Origin: Gammaproteobacteria bacterium
GTDB taxonomy: Bacteria > Pseudomonadota > Gammaproteobacteria > HTCC5015
Length of the DNA stretch: 64,000 nucleotides
Assembly: GCA_013817245.1 (NCBI GenBank)
Contig: JACDDA010000004.1
Coordinates: 62,001-126,000 of the forward strand
Direction: 5' to 3'
The notes below the pieces were generated by a model. That model saw only the letters and a program-made list of their open reading frames with translations. It ran no database searches and was not told where the DNA came from. Numbering within the stretch: position 1 is the first letter of the stretch; each line of letters begins with the position of its first letter. Both the position numbers and the translations under genes were made by a program. Shown here one piece after another: positions 32,919 to 41,671 of the stretch.

Positions 32919-33521
32919 ATGTTTACCGGCATTATTGCTGATGTAGGTTCCATTGCATCATTAGAATCGCTGGGTGGCGATGCGCGCATTTCTATATCCG
33001 TAAATAATTTAAATTTAGCTGATGAAACGATGGGTGCAAGCATTGCGGTCAATGGCGTTTGTTTAACGCTGGTTGAAAAATCTCCACGGCATTTTTCGGC
33101 TGATGTTTCTTTGGAAACCTTGGCTCGTACTACTTTAGGCAAATTAGAAATTGGTAATCGTGTTAATTTAGAATCCGCACTGCGTCCTCAAACTGCTTTA
33201 GGTGGACATTTAGTCAGTGGTCATGTTGATGGTGTTGCAACGGTTGTATCGCGTGATGCTGATGCACGTTCAGAACGTTTTGTATTTTCTGCGCCAACGG
33301 GACTTGCACGTTATATAGCCACAAAAGGTTCGGTGTGTTTGGACGGTGTAAGTTTAACGGTGAACGAAGTAGATGCGCTGCACTTTGGCGTTAATATTGT
33401 GCCTCACACCTTAGCGAATACGATTATGGGTGATTATAAAATTGGCAGTATTGTTAATTTAGAAGTAGATATTATTGCGCGTTATTTAGAACGTTTATTA
33501 AATGCTCAGCAGAGCCATTGA
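32919..33521 (+). CDS. ribE: Riboflavin synthase alpha chain
   Basis: The 200-residue enzyme has two homologous lumazine-binding halves. The first begins MFTGIIADVGSI and has VNGVCLTLVEK. The second begins near 98 with SGHVDGVATV and has SVCLDGVSLTVNEV. It dismutates two 6,7-dimethyl-8-ribityllumazine molecules to riboflavin. The ATG at 32919 is chosen because AGGA lies seven bases upstream and MFTGII is the canonical start; an upstream in-frame start inside the preceding gene is spurious. The stop lies 14 bases before the ribBA start. Confidence 0.97.
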   Translation: MFTGIIADVGSIASLESLGGDARISISVNNLNLADETMGASIAVNGVCLTLVEKSPRHFSADVSLETLARTTLGKLEIGNRVNLESALRPQTALGGHLVSGHVDGVATVVSRDADARSERFVFSAPTGLARYIATKGSVCLDGVSLTVNEVDALHFGVNIVPHTLANTIMGDYKIGSIVNLEVDIIARYLERLLNAQQSH

Positions 33522-33535
33522 GTGAAACTAACGAT

Positions 33536-34642
33536 ATGTCCTTAAATACGACCGAAGAAATTATTGAAGACCTACGTTTAGGTAAAATGGTCATCATCAT
33601 GGATGATGAAGATCGAGAAAATGAAGGTGATTTAGTAATGGCGGCTGCAGCCGTCCGCCCTGAAGATATTAACTTCATGGCCTTATATGGTCGCGGTTTA
33701 ATTTGTTTGACCTTAACGCGTGAACGTTGCAAACGTTTAAATTTGCCCTTGATGCCAAAATTTGGTCAAGGATTACATTCCACTAATTTTACTGTGTCTA
33801 TTGAAGCGGCGCACGGCGTCACCACTGGCATTTCTGCGGCTGATCGTGCGGCGACGATTCGTGCCGCAACTAAACCCGATAGTAAACCGGAAGATTTAGT
33901 GCAACCCGGTCATGTGTTTCCATTGATGGCAGAAGACGGTGGTGTTTTAGTGCGTGCCGGTCATACAGAAGCAGGTTGTGATTTAGCGCGTTTAGCTGGT
34001 TTTGAAGCATCAGCAGTGATTGTGGAGATTTTAAAAGAAGACGGCAATATGGCGCGTCGTCCAGACTTAGAAGTTTTTGCGGCTAAACATAATTTAAAAA
34101 TCGGTACTATCGAAGATTTAATTCGCTATCGAATCTTAAATGAACACACCGTTGAACGTATTGATGCAACACTTTTTTCCAGCGAATACGGTGATTTTGA
34201 ATTAGTAGTTTTTAATGATCGCATTCATCATGCAACGCATATCGCATTAGTCAAAGGACCTATCGATTCAAATAAAACCACGTTAGTGCGCGTGCATGTA
34301 GAAAATCCTTTATATGATATGTTTGCCGCACGTGATAGCCGTGGGTGGCCCTTGCATGATGCGATGAAACGTATCGCATCGGCTGAGCAAGGTGTATTAG
34401 TTTTCTTAACACGCGCACATGCCGGTTTGGGTTTACTTGATCAAGTGCAGCGTTTAAAAGCGAGTCATAATCAGCAAGAAGTTGAATCTGATCAAAAGCC
34501 CACTGATTTACGTACCTATGGTATAGGTGCGCAAATCTTGGCAGATTTAGGTGTAAAGAAAATGCATATTTTAAGCGCACCTAAAGTCCTGCATGGTTTG
34601 GGTGCTTTTGGTTTGGAAGTGTTGGATTATATTTCTGAATAA
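33536..34642 (+). CDS. ribBA: DHBP synthase with degenerate GTP cyclohydrolase II-like domain
   Basis: The 368-residue protein starts [20 protein letters not shown]; an upstream TTG (33518) is unlikely. The N-terminal RibB domain is complete ([33 protein letters not shown] near 83, and [12 protein letters not shown]). It makes 3,4-dihydroxy-2-butanone 4-phosphate from ribulose 5-phosphate. The C-terminal half is RibA-like only in fold. The zinc Cys cluster of GTP cyclohydrolase II and the R-G-x-G-I-G-L signature are absent, with [15 protein letters not shown] and HAGLGLLDQ in their places; only [14 protein letters not shown] remains. This matches the RibBX-type fusion in many gammaproteobacteria, so active GTP cyclohydrolase II must be encoded elsewhere. 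Confidence 0.93.
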   Translation: MSLNTTEEIIEDLRLGKMVIIMDDEDRENEGDLVMAAAAVRPEDINFMALYGRGLICLTLTRERCKRLNLPLMPKFGQGLHSTNFTVSIEAAHGVTTGISAADRAATIRAATKPDSKPEDLVQPGHVFPLMAEDGGVLVRAGHTEAGCDLARLAGFEASAVIVEILKEDGNMARRPDLEVFAAKHNLKIGTIEDLIRYRILNEHTVERIDATLFSSEYGDFELVVFNDRIHHATHIALVKGPIDSNKTTLVRVHVENPLYDMFAARDSRGWPLHDAMKRIASAEQGVLVFLTRAHAGLGLLDQVQRLKASHNQQEVESDQKPTDLRTYGIGAQILADLGVKKMHILSAPKVLHGLGAFGLEVLDYISE

Positions 34643-34658
34643 GAATTAGCGAGCGATT

Positions 34659-35153
34659 ATGTCAAACGATTTATTATATTCATCGGGTAAGACCTCGGCA
34701 TTGCGTGCGGAAAATTTTCGTTTTGCAATTGTTGCAGCGCGTTTTAATGCGCATATCGTTGACAAATTATTAGCAGGCGCTGAAAAAGCTTTGCTCACAC
34801 ACGGTGCTGATTCTAAAGCGCTTACAGTGGTGCGTGTGCCTGGTGCGTTTGAATTGCCTTTAGCGGCGCAAAAATTAGCTGCGACGGGGCGTTATGATGC
34901 AGTGATTACCTTAGGCTGTGTCATTCGTGGTGACACACCCCATTTTGACTATGTTTGTAATGAATGCGCACGTGGCATTAATGAAGTTGCATTAAAATAT
35001 AATATGCCGGTTATTTTTGGTGTATTAACGACCGATAATACGATGCAAGCCGAAGTACGTGCCGCAGATAATAATAACAAAGGCATTGATGCGGCTTTAA
35101 CAGCGATTGAAATATTACAGCTTTATCAAACTGAGGCATTTAAACCCGCATGA
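34659..35153 (+). CDS. ribH: 6,7-dimethyl-8-ribityllumazine synthase
   Basis: The 164-residue protein has the lumazine synthase landmarks IVAARFNAHIVDKLLAGA (about 24-41), VRVPGAFELPLAAQKLA, LGCVIRGDTPHFDYVCNECA (about 86-105, including the catalytic His in the TPHF segment) and FGVLTTDNTMQAEVRA. It condenses the RibB and RibD products, and RibE acts on its product. It overlaps nusB by four bases (ATGA). Confidence 0.97.
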   Translation: MSNDLLYSSGKTSALRAENFRFAIVAARFNAHIVDKLLAGAEKALLTHGADSKALTVVRVPGAFELPLAAQKLAATGRYDAVITLGCVIRGDTPHFDYVCNECARGINEVALKYNMPVIFGVLTTDNTMQAEVRAADNNNKGIDAALTAIEILQLYQTEAFKPA

Positions 35154-35590
35154 GTATGAGTCGTCAACATCAAGGCCGACGTCATGCACGTCGTCGTGCG
35201 TTACAGGGCTTATATCAATGGCACATGAATGCGGTACCAGCGTCAGATATTTATACACAGTTTGTTGAGACGCAAGATATGCGCAACACTGACATGGAAT
35301 ATTTTAAACAGTTGTTAGTGGGTGTGATCGCTGGTGTTGAAGCGTGGGATCAGTTTATCAGTAGCTACGGTCATATCCCTTTAGTGCAAATGGATCCCGT
35401 AGAACGCAATATTTTACGAATTGCATTTTATGAGTTGCGTGAATGTTTAGATATTCCTTATCGCGTGACTATTAATGAAGCGGTTGAGCTCGCCAAAGTG
35501 TTTGGTGCAGAAGATGGCCACAAATATATTAATGCCGTATTAGATAAAGCCTGTAAAACATTACGTTCGGAAGAGCAAGGCCGTCCCTAA
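35150..35590 (+). CDS. nusB: Transcription antitermination protein NusB
   Basis: The 146-residue all-helical protein begins with an Arg-rich box (SRQHQGRRHARRRALQGLYQW) and continues with VQMDPVERNILRIAFYELRE and YRVTINEAVELAKVFGAEDG, then HKYINAVLDKA. NusB with NusE binds boxA in rRNA leaders. The start could be either ATG at 35150 or 35156. It is coupled to ribH by a four-base overlap and to thiL by a TAATG junction, the usual ribH-nusB-thiL order. Confidence 0.96.
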   Translation: MSMSRQHQGRRHARRRALQGLYQWHMNAVPASDIYTQFVETQDMRNTDMEYFKQLLVGVIAGVEAWDQFISSYGHIPLVQMDPVERNILRIAFYELRECLDIPYRVTINEAVELAKVFGAEDGHKYINAVLDKACKTLRSEEQGRP

Positions 35591-36540
35591 TGGAATTTGA
35601 TCTCATCAAACGTTTGACGGAATTAAATAGCGTACAACGTGAAGATGTGATTTTAGGGATTGGTGATGATGCGGCGCGCTTATTAGTGCCCGATGGTCAT
35701 GAACTAATCGTTAGCATGGATACTTTGGTTAGTGGAGTGCATTTTCCAGAAAATACGACTCCACAAGCGATTGGCTACAAAGCGCTTGCCGTTAATTTAA
35801 GTGATTTAGCTGCGATGGGCGCAGAACCTGCGTGGGTAACATTAGCGTTAACGATGCCGCAAGCCAATTCTTTGTGGTTAGAAGCATTCGCGCAAGGTTT
35901 TTTAACACTAGCACGCGAACACAATGTGCAATTGATTGGTGGAGATACCACGCAAGGGCCACTCAGTATTACAGTGCAAGCGCATGGTTTTACACCACGA
36001 GGTCAAGCGTTGACGCGTGCAGGTGCAAAAGTAGGTGATTACATTGCCGTAACTGGCTATCTGGGTGATGCGGGTCGTGAACTTAAAAGCTTAAATAAAT
36101 CATCACCACTTAATGATGCTATTAATCGTTTAAATTATCCTTATCCACGTGTGCAAGCAGGATTGGCATTGCTTGGCATTGCAACTGCTTGCATTGATAT
36201 TTCAGATGGTTTGATTGCAGATTTAGGCCATATCTTAGAACGTAGTCAAGTTGGCGCGCGTGTTTTACTTGATAAAATTCCCATATCAGAAGCAAGTTTG
36301 CACAGTAAAGGTTTTCCTGTTTTAGAATTAGCGTTAACCGCAGGCGATGACTATGAGCTGTGTTTTACTTTTCCTGAGTCACGTATAGATGATATTAATA
36401 AAATTCAACATCAGCTCAGTTTGCCTATGACGCATATCGGGTTCATTGAAGAAACTAGAGGTTTACGTTTACACAGACCTGATGGCCGTCCTATAGAAAT
36501 TGCTAATAATGGTTATCAGCATTTTTCTAAGAAAAAATAA
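35590..36540 (+). CDS. thiL: Thiamine-monophosphate kinase
   Basis: The 316-residue ATP-dependent enzyme makes thiamine diphosphate. Landmarks are EFDLIKRLT at the N-terminus, LGIGDDAARL (about 21-30), SMDTLVSGVHFPE and AVNLSDLAAMGAEPAWVTLA (about 68-87). LIGGDTTQGPLSITV, CIDISDGLIADL and LTAGDDYELCF follow. It belongs to the PurM/SelD-type fold. The start codon overlaps the nusB stop by one base and the stop overlaps pgpA likewise, so the operon is tightly coupled. Its product, ThDP, is the cofactor of the enzyme encoded at 15331. Confidence 0.96.
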   Translation: MEFDLIKRLTELNSVQREDVILGIGDDAARLLVPDGHELIVSMDTLVSGVHFPENTTPQAIGYKALAVNLSDLAAMGAEPAWVTLALTMPQANSLWLEAFAQGFLTLAREHNVQLIGGDTTQGPLSITVQAHGFTPRGQALTRAGAKVGDYIAVTGYLGDAGRELKSLNKSSPLNDAINRLNYPYPRVQAGLALLGIATACIDISDGLIADLGHILERSQVGARVLLDKIPISEASLHSKGFPVLELALTAGDDYELCFTFPESRIDDINKIQHQLSLPMTHIGFIEETRGLRLHRPDGRPIEIANNGYQHFSKKK

Positions 36541-37028
36541 TGAACCAACCTAATTTTAAAACCTTATGGTCGCGTCCTATTCAATGTTTAGCATTTGGTT
36601 TTGGGGCGGGGCTGTCGCCTAAAGCGCCTGGCACTATAGGTACTCTCATCGCTATACCTATTTGGTGGGCGTTAATACAATTTTCTTTTACTTTTTATTT
36701 AATCGCCAGCATTTTTATTGCAATTGTCGGCATATATATTTGTCAGCGCGCCGCCGAGCAGTTAGGTGTACATGATCATGGTGGTATTGTTTGGGATGAA
36801 ATTAGCGGCTTCTTATTAACTATGTTGTTTTTGCCGCCAACGTGGCAAGCCGTTGTTGCAGGATTTTTAGCTTTCCGCTTATTTGATATTGTAAAACCTT
36901 GGCCCATTAGTTGGTGTGATCGAAATGTGAAAGGTGGCTTCGGTATCATGCTCGACGACTGGCTAGCAGGTTTATTGGCTGGTTTTTTAATCTTCTTGCT
37001 GCAATATTATTGTCATTGCTTGTTCTAA
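36540..37028 (+). CDS. pgpA: Phosphatidylglycerophosphatase A
   Basis: The 162-residue inner-membrane protein has three or four hydrophobic helices. PgpA motifs are AFGFGAGLSPKAPGTIGTL (about 18-36), HDHGGIVWDEISGF (about 76-89) and FRLFDIVKPWPISWCDRNVK, then GGFGIMLDDWLAG. It dephosphorylates phosphatidylglycerophosphate, completing the path begun by PgsA, whose gene is at 51211. It is the last gene of the rib-nusB-thiL operon. A CTATGTTAACATAG dyad lies 36 bases after the stop. Confidence 0.95.
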   Translation: MNQPNFKTLWSRPIQCLAFGFGAGLSPKAPGTIGTLIAIPIWWALIQFSFTFYLIASIFIAIVGIYICQRAAEQLGVHDHGGIVWDEISGFLLTMLFLPPTWQAVVAGFLAFRLFDIVKPWPISWCDRNVKGGFGIMLDDWLAGLLAGFLIFLLQYYCHCLF

Positions 37029-37064
37029 TTTTTGCGCTAGCAAGTTTTTCGAATTTATAAAAAA

Positions 37065-37078
37065 CTATGTTAACATAG
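37065..37078. terminator. Palindrome after pgpA, possible weak terminator
   Basis: The 14-bp perfect palindrome CTATGTTAACATAG is followed by CGCGCTTTTATTTTTCT. It may end the nusB-thiL-pgpA transcript or act as an operator for the cytochrome gene at 37143. A stem without a loop is atypical of a terminator. Confidence 0.35.
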
Positions 37079-37142
37079 CGCGCTTTTATTTTTCTAAGAC
37101 TATTTTAAAAAAGACAATAACACATCAAATGGAATTATTACT

Positions 37143-38906
37143 ATGAGCATCATGCTGCGTTTATTTATTATTTTATTGTTTACACTTTCTCAATCTGCTT
37201 GCGTTAAAACCCCTGAAGCTGAAAAAACTGATGAAGTTTATTGGTTATCCAGTCAGAACTGGCAGCCAGGTGAGTGGCATTGGTGGTATCACATACAACA
37301 AGGCACTTCCTTATTTCCTTACGATTGGTTTGTGGCATTAGAACAACCGACGTTATCTTGGACAGTTTTTGGTGAAGTACCTTTATTTTCTGCGCCAGAT
37401 TATTTAGGGCGCTTTGGATTTTTGCCGGATCATGAAAGCAAAATAAATCCAGATAGTTTGCCTGTTGGATTTGCCAAAGGGGATGAGTTTGTTGATCCCT
37501 ATACAGACGAAGCTCAAACCGTATTAGATCTAACATGCGCGGCGTGTCACACTGGCCAATTAAATATTCGTAAAGATAATAAATTAATTGGTGTGCGTAT
37601 CGATGGTGGCCCGGCCATGATCGATTTGCAGAGTTTTGAAAAAGCGTTAGGTTATTCCACGGTTTTCACCGATAAAATTCCAGGTCGCTTTGATCGTTTT
37701 GCTAAGCGTGTATTAAAAGAAAATTATAATGATCAAACTAAAGCAGCATTAAAAGCTAAATTCAGTGCTTTTTTAAAAACGGGTTTAGCTGAACAAAAAA
37801 TTATTAAAGATAAAAAAATCTATCCAGTAGAACCTGGTTTTGCACGAGTTGATGCACTTGGACGTATTGGCAATCAAGTGTTCGGCTTTCAATTAAATCT
37901 AGATAATTTGCGACCTGCTGATGCGCCAGTAACTTATCCGCATCTTTGGGATACTTCATGGTTTGATTGGGTTCAATATAACGGTTCAGTACAACAGCCT
38001 ATGGGACGCAGTGTAGGTGAAGCTTTAGGCGTGAAAGCACCTATTGTGTTGCGTGGCGATAAGAAAAATCATTTTAAAACTTCTGTGCATGTTGAAAATC
38101 TTCATAAAATTGAATCGTTATTAGCAGGTTCAAAACCTTATGCTGGTTTGCGTGCGCCAGCATGGCCAGAACAACATTTTGGCAAAATAGATCGTGACAA
38201 AGCCGCCCGCGGTAGAGCGCTGTATGAGGATTATTGTCAGAGTTGTCATTTGCCCACTATTGAAGTGTTGATGTCTGATTTGGATACGAAAGAACCAAAA
38301 TATTGGACAGCTAAAAATAATCATGGCCGTCGTTTTATTAAAATGGTGATGGTTGATTTAGATGTTATTGGCACAGATCCTAAACAAGCTATCAATTTTA
38401 TGGAACGCAAAGCGCAAACCGATGATCTTGGTTTAGGTGAGCAGGGGGCAGGCATTGGTTTGGATCATGTCAGTACCTCTGCTACACAACGTTATTATGC
38501 TGATAATAATTTCGATAAAACTAAACAAGATAAATATAATCAGTACCGAGATTTTGCCGAAGATGGTGCGCGTGAATTAAAAGCTTACAAAGCGCGTCCC
38601 TTAGATGGCGTGTGGGCAACGCCGCCATTTTTACATAATGGTTCGATCCCTAATCTTTATCAATTATTATCTCCGGTGGAAGAGCGTGTTGCGAGTTTTT
38701 ATTTGGGCACACATGAGTTTGATCCGGTGCAGGTCGGTTATGTGCTAAAAGATATCAAAGGTGGTTTTTTATTTGATACCCGTATTATCGGTAACAGTAA
38801 TAAAGGCCACGAGTTTGCTGATAAACCGCTAAGTAATGGGGTTATCGGTCCAATGTTAACCAAAGAAGATCGTTGGGCTTTGATAGAATTTTTGAAAAGG
38901 ATCTAG
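37143..38906 (+). CDS. Di-heme cytochrome c lipoprotein, peroxidase/RoxA-like
   Basis: The 587-residue exported protein has lipobox QSAC (Cys20). Two heme c sites are seen: CAACH at 132-136 and CQSCH at 365-369. The first heme region follows TDEAQTVLDL and is trailed by HTGQLNI. The middle part has FARVDALGRIGNQVFGFQL and TYPHLWDTSWFDWVQYNGSV, and after the second heme comes ATPPFLHNGSIPNLYQLL. The latter is typical of di-heme peroxidase/MauG- and RoxA-related proteins, where it contributes near a heme pocket. The W/H-rich N-terminus (QPGEWHWWYHIQQG) is unusual. It probably sits in the periplasm, anchored to a membrane. Substrate is unknown. It is monocistronic with a strong terminator. Confidence 0.82.
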   Translation: MSIMLRLFIILLFTLSQSACVKTPEAEKTDEVYWLSSQNWQPGEWHWWYHIQQGTSLFPYDWFVALEQPTLSWTVFGEVPLFSAPDYLGRFGFLPDHESKINPDSLPVGFAKGDEFVDPYTDEAQTVLDLTCAACHTGQLNIRKDNKLIGVRIDGGPAMIDLQSFEKALGYSTVFTDKIPGRFDRFAKRVLKENYNDQTKAALKAKFSAFLKTGLAEQKIIKDKKIYPVEPGFARVDALGRIGNQVFGFQLNLDNLRPADAPVTYPHLWDTSWFDWVQYNGSVQQPMGRSVGEALGVKAPIVLRGDKKNHFKTSVHVENLHKIESLLAGSKPYAGLRAPAWPEQHFGKIDRDKAARGRALYEDYCQSCHLPTIEVLMSDLDTKEPKYWTAKNNHGRRFIKMVMVDLDVIGTDPKQAINFMERKAQTDDLGLGEQGAGIGLDHVSTSATQRYYADNNFDKTKQDKYNQYRDFAEDGARELKAYKARPLDGVWATPPFLHNGSIPNLYQLLSPVEERVASFYLGTHEFDPVQVGYVLKDIKGGFLFDTRIIGNSNKGHEFADKPLSNGVIGPMLTKEDRWALIEFLKRI

Positions 38907-38923
38907 ATTTTAATATTTATTGC

Positions 38924-38958
38924 AAAAAAGGCGCTGTCCATGTGATAGCGCCTTTTTT
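38924..38958. terminator. Bidirectional terminator after the cytochrome gene
   Basis: AAAAAAGGCGCT (38924-38935) pairs with AGCGCCTTTTTT (38947-38958) around an 11-base loop. It serves the plus-strand cytochrome gene and the minus-strand acyltransferase operon. Confidence 0.9.
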
Positions 38959-38996
38959 TATTATTCGGTTTTATTTGTTATAAGATTTGCGTTTGG

Positions 38997-39692
38997 TTAA
39001 GACGCTTTATCACGAGCTTTGAGATAAAGCTCGTACATATACTTTTGCATATTCTGTGCGTGAGTTTCTATTTCTGTTTCCGTTGCTTTGGCGTCTATTA
39101 TTAAAGGCTCACCAATCGTTAAAACAAAACGTGTGAAAGGTTTTGGCAATATAAAGCCATCCCAGGAATTAAATTTCCAGCATTTATCAGCGTGTACACT
39201 TAAGGGTATAACCGGTGCACCTGTAAAGCGCGACACAATCAATGCGCCCGATTTAAATTCATGTACTGGGCCGCGAGGCCCATCGGGTGTTATGCATAAA
39301 GAACGACCTTCACGTTTAATAATGTTAGTCATTTGGCGTAAGGCGCTAGCACCTGTTTTAGATGAAGATCCACGTACAGTAGGAATGCCCCAGTCGCGCA
39401 TAGCGCCGGTTGGTATTTCTCCATCTTTGGAAGGACTGATGAGAAAGGTTAATTTAAGACGGCGTTGTTGATGCAATCGAATGATTAACATTGAGGGCGC
39501 CAACATATGTTGGTGCCAAAAACACGCAATAATAGGTTTTTTGGCAAGCAGAAATGGTTCTATATGTTGCATGCCTATAATGGTTTTACGAGATCCCCAC
39601 CATAAAACACGTAGATATAATTTTAGAACTTGTCGGCCTAGCCAAAATTTGAAGGCTTTGTCTTTTTTGGGTGCGGTAGTTTCATCGCTCAT
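38997..39692 (-). CDS. DUF374 lysophospholipid-acyltransferase-like protein
   Basis: The 231-residue protein has a hydrophobic N-terminal region and DUF374 motifs: PIIACFWHQHMLAPSMLI, FLISPSKDGEIPTGAMRDWG, GSSSKTGASALRQM and ITPDGPRGPVHEFKSG. The family belongs to the PlsC/LPLAT acyltransferase superfamily, and several members modify lipid A or Kdo regions. The start at 39692 makes an ATGA overlap with the stop of the upstream PPTase gene, and GGAA lies nine bases before it. An ATG at 39707 would extend the overlap. It is the last gene of a four-gene minus-strand run that begins at 41663. Confidence 0.87.
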   Translation of the reverse strand: MSDETTAPKKDKAFKFWLGRQVLKLYLRVLWWGSRKTIIGMQHIEPFLLAKKPIIACFWHQHMLAPSMLIIRLHQQRRLKLTFLISPSKDGEIPTGAMRDWGIPTVRGSSSKTGASALRQMTNIIKREGRSLCITPDGPRGPVHEFKSGALIVSRFTGAPVIPLSVHADKCWKFNSWDGFILPKPFTRFVLTIGEPLIIDAKATETEIETHAQNMQKYMYELYLKARDKAS

Positions 39693-40360
39693 AGTGAAGT
39701 GTTCCAAATAGCGTTAATGTATTTAATGGTAACTTCGCTGATGTTTTCGCTGGCTAAACATCCTGCATAGTTTTCATCAGGTGAAAAATAATGTAAATGC
39801 CATTTTTTTTTGTGTAACAAGGCAGATTTTTCAGCAGATAGATTATTGCTTAAACGAACTTTGCGCAAATTAGATAAACCAACGGTGCCCGCGGCTTTGA
39901 TGACGGCTTCTAGAGCTGTCCAATGTTGATAAAATTCTTGTAAGTTAAGTTTATCAAAGTCAGGAATGCTATCTGCCAAATAAGTAGAAAACTGCTGATA
40001 ATTGCGTTGACGAATATATTCAATATCCAGCCCAATACTTTGTTGACTGATGGCGCAACTGATGATGTCTTTAGAATGGCTTAAATTAAATTGCCAAGCG
40101 TTAAACTGATTTATTAAATAAGGTTTCGCATAATCATTGGGATAAACGAGGTCTTTAAAATCGAAATGTTGATGATGAATGGATTGCATGCCGAGCTGCA
40201 ATAAGCGTAATCCGATGCTGCGACGATAGCGTAGCGCAGGATCTTTAAGTGTTAATACCGAATCGCGTTTGTCGCAAGGCAAGGTTTGCAGCCAATCATC
40301 TAGTGGCGCCAGCTCTGCTTGATTCATATGATGAATCAATAACAAGGAGGTGTTGAGCAT
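39689..40360 (-). CDS. 4'-phosphopantetheinyl transferase family protein
   Basis: The 223-residue protein has the Sfp/AcpT-type pattern. There is an RYRRSIGLRLLQLG helix, FNLSHSKDIISCAIS (about 90-104), the magnesium-binding GLDIEYI (about 109-115) and WTALEAVIKAAG (about 147-158). The last motif normally reads W-x-x-K-E-x-x-x-K. Here the first Lys is Leu, while the Glu and second Lys are kept. The enzyme should transfer phosphopantetheine from CoA to an acyl/peptidyl carrier protein. No polyketide or peptide synthetase gene is in the window, so the carrier is unknown. It touches the preceding amidotransferase gene at its start and overlaps the next gene by four bases. Confidence 0.83.
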   Translation of the reverse strand: MLNTSLLLIHHMNQAELAPLDDWLQTLPCDKRDSVLTLKDPALRYRRSIGLRLLQLGMQSIHHQHFDFKDLVYPNDYAKPYLINQFNAWQFNLSHSKDIISCAISQQSIGLDIEYIRQRNYQQFSTYLADSIPDFDKLNLQEFYQHWTALEAVIKAAGTVGLSNLRKVRLSNNLSAEKSALLHKKKWHLHYFSPDENYAGCLASENISEVTIKYINAIWNTSL

Positions 40361-41070
40361 TAGCTTATTAAACCGCTGATCTTTAACCAGCGTTGATAAA
40401 ATGGTTTTGAAAAACTCTGCAATTTATTAATGCGCTGATCTAGATCCTTAGCAATGTCTTCAGGAGTTTGCACATAGGTTTGATTAGGCGTGAGCTGTTC
40501 AGCGAAATGTTGGAGCCAGGTATGCACGATAGTGGGAGTAACTTCTATATGACATTGCAAGGCTAAAATATTATTTAAAACCCATGCTTGATGTTGGCAG
40601 GCGGTGCTGCCAAATAAATGTTGTGCGGCAGTAGGAATTTCAAATTGCTCGCCATGCCAATGAAAAATTTCGCAGCTTAAATCTAAATCTTGTAACCATT
40701 CATTGCTGACAGCCGAGTTAACTGGATTAACAGGATGCCAGCCAATTTCACGATAGCCCATAGGCGCTACTTTTGCACCCAACGCTTTGCTAAGTAGTTG
40801 TCCTCCCAAGCAGTGTCCGAGCATCGGAATGTTGTGTTGATGTGCGTACTGAATTAATGCGAGCTCCGCGTGTATCCAGGGGAGGTCATCATTAACGCTC
40901 ATGGGGCCGCCCATAAATACTAAGGCGCTGATTTCATTAACGTTATGTGGAATGGTATCGCCTTGTTCTATATTGATAATGCGATACGCTAATTTATGTT
41001 CATCAAATAGTTCCGTTAAATAACCCGGACCTTCGCAATGTATGTGTTGAAAAATAGTAATTTTTTTCAT
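40360..41070 (-). CDS. Class I glutamine amidotransferase domain protein
   Basis: The 236-residue stand-alone GATase1 protein has the nucleophile motif GHCLGGQLLSKALGA (about 86-100), FMGGPMSVND for the oxyanion region, HWHGEQFEIP, and the His/Glu pair in LQCHIEVTPTI (about 170-180). It has the form of the YfeJ/GMP-synthase-like amidotransferases that often act alone or with an unlinked synthetase. The specific role is not known. The stop overlaps the next gene's start by one base (TAATG type), and it begins nine bases after the maf-like gene. Confidence 0.9.
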   Translation of the reverse strand: MKKITIFQHIHCEGPGYLTELFDEHKLAYRIINIEQGDTIPHNVNEISALVFMGGPMSVNDDLPWIHAELALIQYAHQHNIPMLGHCLGGQLLSKALGAKVAPMGYREIGWHPVNPVNSAVSNEWLQDLDLSCEIFHWHGEQFEIPTAAQHLFGSTACQHQAWVLNNILALQCHIEVTPTIVHTWLQHFAEQLTPNQTYVQTPEDIAKDLDQRINKLQSFSKPFYQRWLKISGLIS

Positions 41071-41078
41071 GATATAAA

Positions 41079-41663
41079 TTAAGGTATAGCAATACCTAAT
41101 TGATTGAACATGCGGGTCAGGGCAATGAGCGGTAAACCAATTAAAGCCGTGGGATCATCGCCTTCGAGTTTTTCAAATAAGCTAATGCCTAAACCTTCGG
41201 ATTTAAAGCTGCCTGCTGCATTATAAGGTTGTTCCATCTGTAGATAGCGTTCGATTTGCGCTGGCGTCAATTGACGAAATAAAACGCTGAAATGAATATC
41301 TTCGCAAAAACTTTTTTGAGTTTGAATATCGAGCACACAAAGTCCGGTGTGGAAATGCACCCATTTGCCCGATGCTTGAGTGAGTTGCTGCACTGCATTT
41401 TGATGGTTGCCAGGTTTACCTAATATGTCGCCTTCAAGTTCTGCAACTTGATCAGAGCCAATGATAATAGCGTCAGGATATTGCGTACTGACGGCTTGCG
41501 CTTTTTCTTGTGCTAGACGTTTTACTAAATGCGTGGGCGCTTCGTGGTTTAAGCGGCTTTCATCAATATTCGGTGAACAAATTTCAAATTCAATATGTAA
41601 GCGTTCTAATAATTGCTTACGAAAAGGGGAGCTTGACGCAAGTATGATTTTTCTGTTGGACAT
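41079..41663 (-). CDS. yceF: Maf-family nucleotide pyrophosphatase, YceF type
   Basis: The 194-residue protein begins RKIILASSSPFRKQLLERLH, the Maf signature. IIGSDQVAELEGDILGKPG (about 67-85) and AAGSFKSEGLGISLFEKLEG (about 149-168) follow, with ALIGLPLIAL near the C-terminus. Maf proteins hydrolyse non-canonical or modified NTPs, and YceF homologues prefer 7-methyl-GTP. In E. coli yceF lies next to yceD-rpmF-plsX-fabH. Here it is 3.5 kb from yceD on the opposite strand, separated by the pyruvate carboxylase genes, so the ancestral neighbourhood is partly preserved. Confidence 0.93.
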   Translation of the reverse strand: MSNRKIILASSSPFRKQLLERLHIEFEICSPNIDESRLNHEAPTHLVKRLAQEKAQAVSTQYPDAIIIGSDQVAELEGDILGKPGNHQNAVQQLTQASGKWVHFHTGLCVLDIQTQKSFCEDIHFSVLFRQLTPAQIERYLQMEQPYNAAGSFKSEGLGISLFEKLEGDDPTALIGLPLIALTRMFNQLGIAIP

Positions 41664-41671
41664 ATAATGAC

